64,000 nt of DNA from Xanthostigma xanthostigma (Eukaryota; Arthropoda; Insecta; Raphidioptera; Raphidiidae). This document shows positions 1 to 9,476 of the stretch, in pieces; positions within the stretch are counted from its first letter, which is position 1, and the number at the start of each line of letters is the position of its first letter. The position numbers and the translations under genes were made by a program. The notes below the pieces were generated by a model. It had not been told where the DNA came from. It saw only the letters and a list, made by a program, of their open reading frames with translations, and made no database searches. Where the stretch lies: assembly GCA_963575645.1 (NCBI GenBank), contig OY754465.1, forward strand, positions 46,836,401 through 46,900,400, read 5' to 3'.

Positions 1-915
1 GACACACTTGTGTTCACGGGAGATACAGCTATGTCCACTGCGAGCAGTGAAAGTAAGCAACTGCTTAGGGCATCGCGTCTCAAGGGGCACCATAAATCAC
101 ACTTCAGAAATGTTCTCAAAAATTTGATCTACTGATATAAAATTGTCATTAGAAATACAGAAGTTAAAAATAAATAATAATTTACTTTTAAAAATTAAAA
201 CGTATTTTTTTTAACCTTAGTTTTGTAACTTTTTTCAATCAGCTATCAAAATGCCTAAGGACTGATTGAGTCAAATTGTAAAATTTATTTTTTTTCCTAA
301 AATTCTATCCTTAACTTTTTTCCATCAATTTTAAACTTACACATTCACAATTAAAAAAAAAAAAATAACAGCATGGCAGAGACAGATAATTTAGAATTTT
401 TTTTAGACTGCTGTTAGAAATGAGGGCCCATAGGCTATAAATAATTAGGGCATCAAGGAGTCTTAATCCGGCTCTGAATGCGAGCATCCATCGTGAACAT
501 CTACCGTAGATACAACTGCTTCCATCCAAGCAAACCAGATTAAGCAACAGCAACGCGTAGCTGGGTACAGCTAGTATTATATAAAATTTACAATGTCAGT
601 AGTTCAGTCGAACATAGCATGATTATCCATCATATCCTTTTTTCATTTCCGCTTGACACAAAAACAAAAAACTATATAGATATGTAATACTCGTATGTAA
701 GTATGTGGAAAAAGTCGACAGATAACCGTGCGGCACAGCATTAGTGTCTCGTTGAATAAGGGAAAAAAAGATTTTATTATGACAGAAAATCAGTTGTGAG
801 TTGTGACGCGTCGAAAAATAGTCGTACTGAATTAAAATAATTAATCGAATTGAACAATCGATATAAGTCAGGGATGTAGTTGTGCAAAGACGATTCCCCT
901 CCAAATACACTAGAG
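1..915. other. AT-rich stretch with no recognised gene
   Basis: Short frames here are broken by homopolymer runs and show no recognisable domain. A GGCATC-containing phrase recurs loosely near 64-91 and 446-478, which hints at an old degenerate repeat. I see nothing else I can support. Confidence 0.4.
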
Positions 916-1015
916 CATGAAAAATTGCGGACGGTTGGTGGTGCTGCCGTCACGCCCCCAGTAAATATAGTACGTGTGTCAAACTCAAAAATATTAGGTT
1001 TTGAATACATGCGTG
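916..1015. repeat. Short interspersed repeat fragment, pair with 12650-12712
   Basis: The segment with GGTGGTGCTGCCGTCACGC is closely matched by GTAAGTGGTGCTACCGTCACGC near 12664. I do not recognise the parent family. Confidence 0.35.
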
Positions 1016-1039
1016 AAAATTGTATTTAATATATTTAAT

Positions 1040-1700
1040 GAACTAGCGGCCCTGTACGTGCTTCGCTACGTATAAAGTGAAATAATAAAACAATTTAATT
1101 GGAACATCTATATCTATCTATCTATCTATTTTATTAATTGCTAGCTATTTTAAAATATACATGGGCGTATATGTGTGTATGTCGAGCACTCCGGCTGCGC
1201 CGTCGTGCTCGAAAAAAAAAATAGCGTAAAGTATTCGTGAATAACTGGTCTTTAAAACACTTGCTCTATTTCGAGCACTCCGGCTGCGCCATCGTGCTCG
1301 AAATAAAAGCATTTGTTTTAAACGATATTCAGTTTTTTTACATCCTCGATCTAGATATATGGTTGTTAAGTTTTCTTAAATAAGGATTCTTAAATTTTCT
1401 CTTTTTCCGCGCAATTTTTTAAATTTTTTCTGTCATAAGAACCTTCTCCTGACAATAACAAACACAACAAAAAAAAAATATTGAAATCGGTCCAGCCGTT
1501 CACGCGTGATGGCGTGACCAAGGGATATAGGGATTCATTTTTATATATATACATTTTTTCTGTCATAAGAACCTTCTCCTGACAATAACAAACACAACAA
1601 CAAAAAAATATTGAAATCGGTCCAGCCGTTCACGCGTGATGGCGTGACCAAGGGATATAGGGATTCATTTTTATATATATAGATTGAACACTAATTTCAA
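1040..1700. repeat. Interspersed repeat, arthropod retroelement-tail type
   Basis: It opens with AACTAGCGGCCCTGTACG and ends in a TTTTTATATATATAGATT tail. The phrase AAATCGGTCCAGCCGTTC is typical of abundant arthropod interspersed repeats, known to me from memory only. It contains two short hairpins of the form TCGAGCACT ... CGTGCTCGA (1182-1212 and 1271-1301) and a recent internal tandem duplication. There is no coding capacity. Confidence 0.55.
1426..1680. repeat. Tandem duplication of the repeat tail, about 126 bp x 2
   Basis: Two adjacent, nearly identical units each begin near TTTTTTCTGTCATAAGAACC and end in TTCATTTTTATATATATA. The only obvious difference is one base in the internal A-run (AACAAAAAAAA against AACAACAAAAA). 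Such identity means the duplication is recent compared with the degenerate repeats around it. Confidence 0.85.
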
Positions 1701-1837
1701 TAGCTAGGTATATTATATCTTTTCGATATGAATATGTTTTAATATTTTGCTAATTTTAGTGTGTTTATGTACTCAAGGGAAACTTAATAAAAAAAACTTT
1801 TGATTCACATGTACTAGCCTCTATCATAGCGCGAAGT

Positions 1838-2110
1838 TCTCGCAGAGCAGCGTGCTATATTTTAAAAATAACATTAAAAAACTCGGGTCGCAGTGCAAAA
1901 CCCTGCCGACAATATAGTGTATTTGCTTTTATAAGCAGTGTGGCTCTATTGTATGAACTTAACTTTGTTTTTGGACAAAATAAAAAAAATTACACCTTAA
2001 TACACCCCTTAAAACAAAATTTTCATACCTAACTTCAATACTACATATCAATCCAACATCTGCACCAAATTAAATACACCATTCAATATGTGTAAATCCA
2101 TACCCACAAA
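1838..2110. repeat. Interspersed repeat, inverted partner of 30215-30480
   Basis: The block contains GGTCGCAGTGCAAAACCCTG, then CCGACAATATAGTGTATTTG and CCAACATCTGCACCAAATTA. The reverse complement of 30215-30480 carries all three in the same order with scattered substitutions. The family is not recognised and nothing is coded. Confidence 0.65.
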
Positions 2111-2114
2111 CTAG

Positions 2115-2398
2115 TGTTTTCATAAAATTTGTAAGTCCGGTCCTGTCGGGCCGATTTTAATAAAATTTTGGTAGCACATTTTAATCATTACTAAAGGGTT
2201 AAATTTCAATTTTGAAACGATTCGGAGAAATTTTTCGGTATTTTTGGCCTCAAAAATATTTTTCAACCCCTAAAACCCACCCCTTAAGTGGCCCGATCGG
2301 GCCCATTTTAAATAGGCTTCGTGCGGTGATGGATTTCAACATGTGGTCCAAATTTCGTTAAAATCAATTAACTCCTTCGAAAGTTATAGCCCGCACAC

Positions 2399-2458
<60 letters not shown>

Positions 2459-2495
2459 GTGTGCGGGCTATAACTTTCGAAGGAGTTAATTGATT

Positions 2496-2577
<82 letters not shown>

Positions 2578-2650
2578 TAAACATACTTTTCCAAAAATGG
2601 TGCCAAACTTCTTAGAAAGTTATGAAACGTCGAGAAATTTTGGTCCGACC
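2115..2650. repeat. Repeat with long (AT)n microsatellite inside an inverted repeat
   Basis: Two AT tracts (about 2397-2457 and 2496-2575) lie here. The sequence before the first tract (2363-2400, TTAACTCCTTCGAAAGTTAT then AGCCCGCACACAT) returns as its reverse complement at 2458-2495, giving arms of about 40 bp around an AT core. The phrase 'aactttcgaaggagttaa' belongs to a common insect repeat and recurs in variant form near 61065. The apparent 80-residue frame is only translated AT repeat. Confidence 0.7.
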
Positions 2651-3099
2651 CCTAGGTCCCGCCATCCGACCGACGCCAATAGTGTAAGTGCCTTATGGCA
2701 AATACACTAATAATAGTTCTAGAAGTGCATTTAGAAACAAAATTAGTTAATTTGTGTAATAATTAAACACAACAGCTCTACATAAATTTCATATAACATG
2801 ATAAGTTTGACGTTATTTATCATTGTTTGGCTTGGAGACCTATTGGTTTCCTGTTTAGTGACGTCGAGCTAATCTCGCAATCTCGCGTATTGAAGACTTT
2901 TGATTTCATGGCTTGTTACCAAAACACAATAGCAACAATAAATGATATGATATAATGATTAATGATGTACACAAAACTATATCAAACTGACGAGTCACCG
3001 CTGAGCCAGACATGTCTACGGACTATTCTAAACATCAAACTTATTTAGTTGAAACAATTTAACAAAAGTGTTTTGCTGACATAGAAATTTTCCTCGCTG
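2651..3099. other. No feature recognised
   Basis: AT-rich sequence without a long frame, inverted repeat or recognisable repeat phrase. Confidence 0.3.
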
Positions 3100-3425
3100 A
3101 CAGTTGACTGATGAATGGTATTTATTTGGTTCCAGCAGCAGCAGCAGCAGCATCCTCGTACAACTGGCCTTTTTCTTCTTGTTCAACCGACGGACGGCGC
3201 GGTCTGCTGTGAAGGTCGTTGTACGCCGAGACGCTGAAGCAGCACGCTAGAAGCTTTCTCTGTTCTGTGTTAGCTTTTGGCGCTACACGCGAGACCATCG
3301 TCACAACCCCTCCTGCGAATTCTCTCTTTCTCTCTCGCTCTGCCTCTGTCTTTCGCCGCCAGATTGAACTGAATGGCGTCGCCAGCAGTCTTCTGTCTCA
3401 GCCTGCAACTCCGTAAGTAGTGAAA
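3100..3425 (+). other. GC-richer island, possible 5' exon ending at a splice donor
   Basis: The segment is more GC-rich than its surroundings. It contains a (CAG)n run (3135-3151), a pyrimidine-rich CT stretch near 3319-3350, and an ATG at 3373 that opens a short frame (MASPAVFCLSLQL). That frame runs to CTCC followed by GTAAGTAG at about 3413, a strong donor-like sequence. This could be the first exon of a host gene. Two other short frames overlap it and none has a recognisable domain. No partner exon can be identified, so this is a weak call. Confidence 0.22.
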
Positions 3426-4149
3426 TGACCCACATTTAAATCATATTTCATGTCTATTGAATTTATTTCTATACAGCGCAGACGAAATACTCGCATCTTG
3501 TGTCTAATTATTTTATTTACTTAACCGTTCAGTGGGCGTTGTAATCTACTCAACGGAAACAAACAATACATCTGAACTTGGTATTTTTAGATGTTTTTTT
3601 TTTTTTTTTATTCAGCTCATGCGCGTTTTTCATGTTTTATCATGCCTAAAAACCGAACCCTAAATAGCCATTTACCGACTGGTGACAATTACTTGTCATA
3701 ACTCAATGAAGATTCCTACTAGCTCGGCCATTGTGGAGTAATGAAAATAAACGTAACTATTTTCTGAGTCGTAACGAAATAGTAGGTAACAATAACTCGT
3801 TGTTACCCATTGAGACTAAAATTGAGAGGCCGAATGTTTTCGACATGGAGTTTATTCATAACCGGCTAACCTTAAACCAAAACATTGAATCGTGCTGTTT
3901 GGTGCTGTTAGTATTGACAGTTTTTTTTTTTATAAAGAAATAAATAGATATTTACAACATCTCATTATAATTAAAACATGAATAAGTAACGCGCAATTGT
4001 TGAATAAAATTATGGGCGCAACTTTTAGGCTAAGTCATGACCTGTCAACGCCATGAATGACTTAGACTACTAGTTACGCCAATAACTATTATGTAACTAC
4101 TACGCAAACATTTTATTATTTATAAATCGAGCTTTGGAAATTACTTAAC
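3426..4149. other. No feature recognised
   Basis: AT-rich DNA with a T-run near 3594-3610 and short unremarkable frames. Confidence 0.3.
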
Positions 4150-4214
4150 ATTATCTCCTTATTTATTGAAGCATTCTATTCAGACGTTAATCAAAGATTT
4201 GATTATCTCCTTAT
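4150..4214 (+). mobile_element. 39-bp micro-insertion of a PLE 3' end with 13-bp target duplication
   Basis: The inserted DNA is 4163-4201. Its right end, GACGTTAATCAAAGATTTG, is the reverse complement of the outer ends of the larger PLE insertions at 9155 and 16504. It is bracketed by a perfect direct repeat, ATTATCTCCTTAT, at 4150-4162 and 4202-4214. Target-primed reverse transcription starts at the element's 3' end, so an extremely 5'-truncated insertion would leave this signature. It therefore fixes the 3' terminus of this PLE family. Seen directly: the sequence match and the duplication. The mechanism is inferred. Confidence 0.8.
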
Positions 4215-5136
4215 AGTAAGTATAAAATTTTTCATCACTAATTTCTTTGATCGTCGTAACTTCCAGACAACTTGCAGTCTGATATGAGGAAGATTAATCA
4301 TTCTTGCACAGTTTACAATGTATTTACAAAATATATGAATAACTAATATAGAATTAAAAAGAAGAGGTGCGTTGCGTCGGTTCGTGGACACACGACGAAA
4401 ATTATGCTTCTTAAGCATTTGATATTAATTTTTATATTAGATATGGTCCCATCGTGATAACAATAATGAGAAAAAACAGACAATCAGATAATCAGTACAA
4501 TTATGTTATGAATTTGTATTAACATAATATGGATTATTTACTGTTAAAATTTTTTTAAAGTCGACATATTCTTGTTTCCATGATTAAATTGTCTTATGTA
4601 CTACCTACCTTATTCGTGTAGTACACGTCATGTCCTTTTTTGTTCTCCTTCATCGAAAATTATGCACATGGTGTCAATCGATTCGGAATGACATCTAAAA
4701 TCTTTATAAAAAATTGAAGTAGGGGACTAAAAATTGCAAAATTTATAAACATGTTAGTTAAAAAAATACCTAGGGGTTTGGTTTTTTGGGAATATCTCAA
4801 AAACTATTGCATATATCTGAAATCTCAAAAAAAAGATTCTGAAAAAGCGGGAAATTTTCTACAAAAAGTCCCATCACCCGGAAGTCTAGGACCAATATTA
4901 CTAACTTTAATTTAGAGGTGAAAATAGGGCTTATTTTTTTTCTATTTTTTATATAATTTTCAATATCTTCGTGTTTTTAAGCTTGTATAAAAAATAGGAA
5001 AAAAATGTACGATGTATGCATTGCGTCTGTGCGCATTGTTTCTACGACCATTTTCTTGTCTGAACACAAATACGTACGTGCGTCTTTGTTTCGCGATCGA
5101 TCTCACATGTCGCTTGCTCGTTCGTTTTTTCCCAGT
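4215..5136. other. No gene recognised; A/T homopolymer-rich
   Basis: 4700-5010 resembles the loosely repetitive 'free energy' type of insect repeat with many A/T runs, but I find no clear partner in the window. No frame of note. Confidence 0.3.
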
Positions 5137-5218
5137 TGACTGACTGTCCCGAGGCCTGCATTAAGAAGCATGGCTTCAAAAATACTCTGCAGCCATTCAT
5201 GTTCTGTACAAGTCGGTG
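5137..5218 (+). other. Possible short coding exon with three cysteines
   Basis: A pyrimidine tract ending in TTTTTTCCCAG (5125-5135) resembles a 3' splice acceptor. The frame just after it reads CPEACIKKHGFKNTLQPFMF and then CTSR before a stop. The cysteine spacing and composition look more protein-like than nearby AT-rich frames, and GTGATC near the end could be a weak donor. I do not recognise a family and can find no neighbouring exon. It could be chance. Confidence 0.2.
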
Positions 5219-5918
5219 ATCCGTTTAGAAAGGAATACTCTTGCATTTACTTGGATGACTAAATTGAGTTGAGTTTATTTTGCTTTTTTTTCACACGGTG
5301 TACAATTTTCTGTGCCGAGATTTCTACCTTATATTTCATAATGAAAACTTAGTAGGTTTTGCAAGTTCATCTTCAGCTTTGGATGTGTGGGAGTCGACTG
5401 TACATCCGGTACGATGTATTGACGAACAGATTATACTTTATGTTAAAAGTCGTGACATTTCGATTAATTATACCAACAATAACAAAAGGCTACACCGGCC
5501 GAGCCGCGACTCGTATTTGCACTCGTCCAGGGGTAACCATAACGGAAAAGATGTCTGCTAACGTGGATAATATTATATTTGCTATTCGTTTGCGTGTTTA
5601 CATAACTTGATATCACATGTAAAAATTCACCAAAGCATATATTATGCTTGTCAGCTACATAACTAATTTCTTTTTGACAGATCTTCAGAACAAAAGAGCA
5701 GTTGATGTTTTTTTAATTCAAAATTTTTCCGAAACTGTTAAGTTGAAAAAAAAACACTTAGATAAATAACAAACCGTTATGACAGAAAAAACAACGTTAT
5801 AGCGCATATCTCTTTTGCACATACAACAATTTTCCCTAAAAACAATAGGGCGCCTCATATTTAAAAGTCAAACATCTTTGTAAATAAAATAAAATAGAAT
5901 AGACCAAATCCAAAAAAA
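5219..5918. other. No feature recognised
   Basis: Overlapping frames of 80-93 codons at 5280-5610 share the same bases in different phases and show no domain, as expected of chance frames. Confidence 0.3.
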
Positions 5919-6603
5919 ATTGGTTGTCTGTAAAGTCGGTTTACGGACGATAGTTTTACGTGATAACGTATTCCGTAATACATAACCTAAACCTCCCAAA
6001 ATTTGGTTTCAATCCGCTTATCCTTGGTGTCGGAATGATAAGAAATGTCAAAAGTGACGTTTGCAACTTACAAAGTATTATGTTCTAATAATAATTAGTT
6101 ATTCCAATACTTAACTTAGCAGGCTTTGCATTTCACAATATACTAATGTCAAAAAATTGAATTAAACATTAGAAATGCAGCTGTTTTCATGTTAAGACAA
6201 GACATACGTTTGCTTCTAATTTCCATGTACGGCAAACAAAGACAACCGACCGCGTCGTGCCATGCATTACACAACATTGCATTTATACAGCTATTTCTCT
6301 ATATAAATTTGTATAAAATATTTTTCTATATAAATTTGTATAAAAAAACTGTTTAGGCAAATTCTGTTATACGAAATCTATGTAAAATGTTCTCCTCTTT
6401 CGTTTAAGACTGGTTTCAAACCGATCTGATTTAAATTGAGCGAGAAATTAGCAAAAAGCACGCACAGGGTCAGGCGGAACGTTACACGTTAGGAACGTTA
6501 CGCGTTAGGAACGTTACGTTACACTTTTTCGAACATGCAGCCGGTGTTTTATCAATTTATAATATTGGTGATTCATCAATTTATAAGACGTTATCACGTC
6601 AAA
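5919..6603 (+). repeat. Unclassified repeat family 'TTGGTTGTCTG', copy 1
   Basis: The left end has TTGGTTGTCTGTAAAGTCGG followed by GATAGTTTTACGTGATAACG. The right end reads AAGACGTTATCACGTC. The 16-nt core ACGTGATAACGT therefore occurs inverted near both ends. The interior holds a segment about 400 bp long, shared with 38160-38620, 56440-56830, 26820-27400 and 20640-21000, followed by GC-rich GGAACGTTA repeats. No protein is coded. The family resembles a non-autonomous DNA element, but I cannot assign a superfamily. Confidence 0.75.
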
Positions 6604-6758
6604 AATTGGTTGTCTGTAAAGTCGGTTTACGGACGATAGTTTTACGTGATAACGTATTCCGCTCGAATATCATATTTAATAATACATTACTGCGCTCTCG
6701 CTTGCTTTTTCGTGCGTGCAGCTGGTGTTTCATCAATTTATAAGACGTTATCACGTCA
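6604..6758 (+). repeat. Unclassified repeat family, short copy 2 in tandem with copy 1
   Basis: A second left end begins directly after the right end of the preceding copy and runs to another GACGTTATCACGTC. The interior is strongly shortened. The head-to-tail arrangement suggests recombination between copies or insertion into the terminus. Confidence 0.75.
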
Positions 6759-6764
6759 GAAACT

Positions 6765-7060
6765 TAGTCCGCCATCTTTAGAAGTCCGCCATATTGGATT
6801 TAAAGTGACGTCACTTTATTTTTAGAGTTATTCTCAGCAAGCCCTTTCATTTGATACCCATATTGTAGGAAAGCATAATAAAATTTGTCCGCCATCTTTA
6901 GAAGTCCGCCATATTGGTTTTAGAGTGACGTCACTTTATTTTTCGAGTTATTCTCAGCAAGCCCTTTCATTTGATACCCATATTGTAGGAAAACATAATA
7001 AAATTAGTCCGCCATCTTTAGAAGTCCGCCATATTGGATTTAGAGTGACGTCACACAGCT
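6765..7060. repeat. Tandem repeat, 120-bp period, about 2.4 units
   Basis: GTCCGCCATCTTTAGAAGTC recurs at 6767, 6887 and 7007. Each is followed by CCGCCATATTGG and AGTGACGTCAC, which is CRE-like but part of the repeat. The first two units are full length (to AAGCATAATAAAAT) and the third is partial. The phrase is common in insect repeats. Confidence 0.9.
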
Positions 7061-7167
7061 AACCATGCATTGTCATTCAAACTAAACGTGTATACAAATT
7101 TTCATCTCAATCGGTTGATGATATCTGCTTCAAAATTACCGAAGGCATTCTAGTCGCTCACTTAGTA

Positions 7168-7322
7168 ACGTCAGGAACGTTAGGAACGTTACACTTTTTC
7201 GTGCATGCAGCCGGTGTTTCATATATTTTTTTTTTTTTATTTATATAGGTGGGTCGACAGCTAGGTCATTCATCTTTTTATTTTGACGTGATTCATCAAT
7301 TTATAAGACGTTATCACGTCAA
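7168..7322 (+). repeat. Unclassified repeat family, 3' fragment
   Basis: It carries the family's right half, CACTTTTTCGTGCATGCAGC ... TTATAAGACGTTATCACGTC, with an internal T-run and an extra 'gtgggtcgacagctagg' segment. The left end is missing. Confidence 0.65.
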
Positions 7323-7504
7323 TAAAAAATTTAATTTAATTTATTACGATCGTTTGACCTAGATAAGGTCATCTTACCAAAAATAGGTTGCCACCTGCTT
7401 TTTGTATTTGGAATGGTCTTTTCGTTCTATTGGTTGGAATATTTATTTCGTTTCGGGAAATTTGATCCAACGCAGACATTATGTATTTGTAGTTTGAAAA
7501 AAAA

Positions 7505-7915
7505 AAATATGATCCGTCGTGGGACGCCTGACTGATGTGAAAAATTTAAATGTATTTATATATATTTTTTATATTTGAACGAAATACAAGGTTGTCCCAT
7601 AAAAGAGTCGCGCCAGTTGCATGGATTTACTCCCAACCAAAGGCACCCTTAAATGTTTCCCATCCCTGTCATCTAGTTGTCGCCTTTAACCAAAGCCAAG
7701 TTATAATCCAACGCACACCCAAAGCAAGCGTTACGCGCTGTCACCTAACGAAATACTAATAACTGAATTTCGCCCTGTTATTTAGATGTCGCCTTCAACC
7801 AAAGCCATGTTTAATCCAACGCACTCAAACGTAATGTCGTTCCAATTGCACGGTTTTACTCCCAACCAAAGGCGCCATTAGATGTTTCGCATCAAAATTT
7901 TGGACAACCCTACGA
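7505..7915 (+). repeat. Interspersed repeat 'GTGGGACGCCTG', copy 1
   Basis: It begins near GTCGTGGGACGCCTG and ends near TTTTACTCCCAACCAAAGGC and GCCATTAGATGTTTCGCATC. Related copies lie at 40230-40330, 46575-47000 (reverse orientation) and 62270-62650. Internal phrases on the theme 'aacgaaatactaataact' repeat within each copy. The 69-codon frame here is not conserved in the other copies. Confidence 0.6.
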
Positions 7916-9141
7916 ATAATATATTATCTCAAACGTTGTGCGTACGCTGAGTTTTACCGGAACGACCTTTACCTAAAAAAATAGCGTAACACTAATGATT
8001 TGGGACAGATGATGGCTTGGTCACGTCACAGTATGACATTACTAATTATTAAATCCGTTGAAAGGTCGTCGGTGTCATAAAAAATAATGATTCAATAATC
8101 TATATTTAATTAGAAGGTAGACGAAAAAGTTACTGAATTGTTGTGACATATATTTACGCTGTTGTGAATTCAAGCTCTTTGTGAATATTTATGAGCTTTT
8201 TTTATTAAATGAGTTCTACATGCGTCTTATATTGAATTTTAACATTCAGTATTATTGGCTGGATGCAGAGTATGGAGTGGGCATAACTGAACCGATCGCA
8301 GTGTGAGCTGTGGACTAAATGAGCAATAAATCATGCAACGGTTATCTATATATTTAAAACACAAGCCCTAAATCTCTAGACAATCCGCCAGCCATCCCTA
8401 CTAAACCGATTGACACAATTTTTTTTTAAAACTGAAGCCTTTAGTCCACAGATATGTTATCGCTATTTTTTTTTTTGGTGAAATTTCTGTAAAAGGGGTG
8501 ATTTCAAGCGATAATAGTAAAAAATACGAGGGGGTAACGTGGTGAAGAGGAACGTAAAGAGAGAAAATCCTTCAATGTTCACGAGACATGAGTGTGAGAG
8601 AAATGCAAATATGTACGTATGTCAGAGATTTTACAAACAGTTTGACAAGTCGACTTTGACAATTGAAGTGTATATTTAAATTAGTTAGTTTTTTAGCGCA
8701 AATATTCCAAATATTAATAGACAAATAAATTTTATTTTATTTTCCAAACAATTTAAGAACGTGTAAGTTCATGTTAATTTAATGCCAAAATAGAGTTTTT
8801 AAATATTACATGAACTGTACCAAGTCTATAATTTGGTCTCAGATCAGAAAAAAATAGTAAAAATCGTAAATGCATCAAATGAGGTTACATTTTCTAAAAA
8901 TGAATTGTGACAGCTCTTGCGGGGTAACCATGACAACGATGAACAGATCTCATACATTTTCTTTGTATTTATAACCAATTAAATATAGAAACAACTTGAT
9001 GGATCAAGCTAAATCAAAAGAAAAATAACTGTAAATGGAAACTAATGCAAGAGGAATAAAATTATTGTCGTAGGTCTGTAACAAAATATCGATTTTTGAA
9101 AACAATATGAAAATACATGCAAAAGGTTTTGCACGGGTACA
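7916..9141. other. No gene recognised
   Basis: AT-rich DNA. 8340-8560 ('aaacacaagccctaaatctc' onward) has the look of an old interspersed repeat but has no partner I can identify here. Confidence 0.3.
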
Positions 9142-9254
9142 CTAGTAGAGTATTCAAATCTTTGATTAACGTCTGATTAGAACTCTTCAATAAATAAAAT
9201 TATCGACCAATTTTTCAGACAATATATTAACAAACAATATAAAATTAATACATT

Positions 9255-9295
9255 AACGTTTCAATCCGGATTTGGACCTTCTTCAGAATTGATCT
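9255..9295 (-). ncRNA. Hammerhead-ribozyme-like motif of the PLE end
   Basis: On the minus strand: CTGAAGA, an extra A, then GGTCC, a loop, GGATT, and GAAACGTTAATG. GGTCC can pair with GGATT (one G-U pair and one G-T position). CTGANGA and GAAA are the conserved hammerhead core. AACGTT is self-complementary, which suits the short-stem-III, dimer-acting hammerheads described in PLEs. The extra A between core and stem II is unusual. Confidence 0.55.
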
Positions 9296-9476
9296 AAAAA
9301 ATATAAAAATAATTAATAATTAAATATAATTCGCTTTTTTATAGATTTTTTCAAAATTAATTATGATTATCAAAATAATGAAAAAATAATAACAAACAAT
9401 TTTTTATTAAGTAGTCATGGAAATAATAATTTGTGAGTACCTAAAAAAAAGAAAGAAAAATTATTAAAAACAAAAA

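Noticed and set aside
2364-2606. 80-codon frame on the minus strand rich in Ile and Tyr
   Set aside because: It is the translation of an (AT)n microsatellite.
6765-7060. Cluster of cAMP-response elements (TGACGTCA) as a regulatory region
   Set aside because: The motif is repeated because the 120-bp unit is repeated, and the unit is a common insect repeat.
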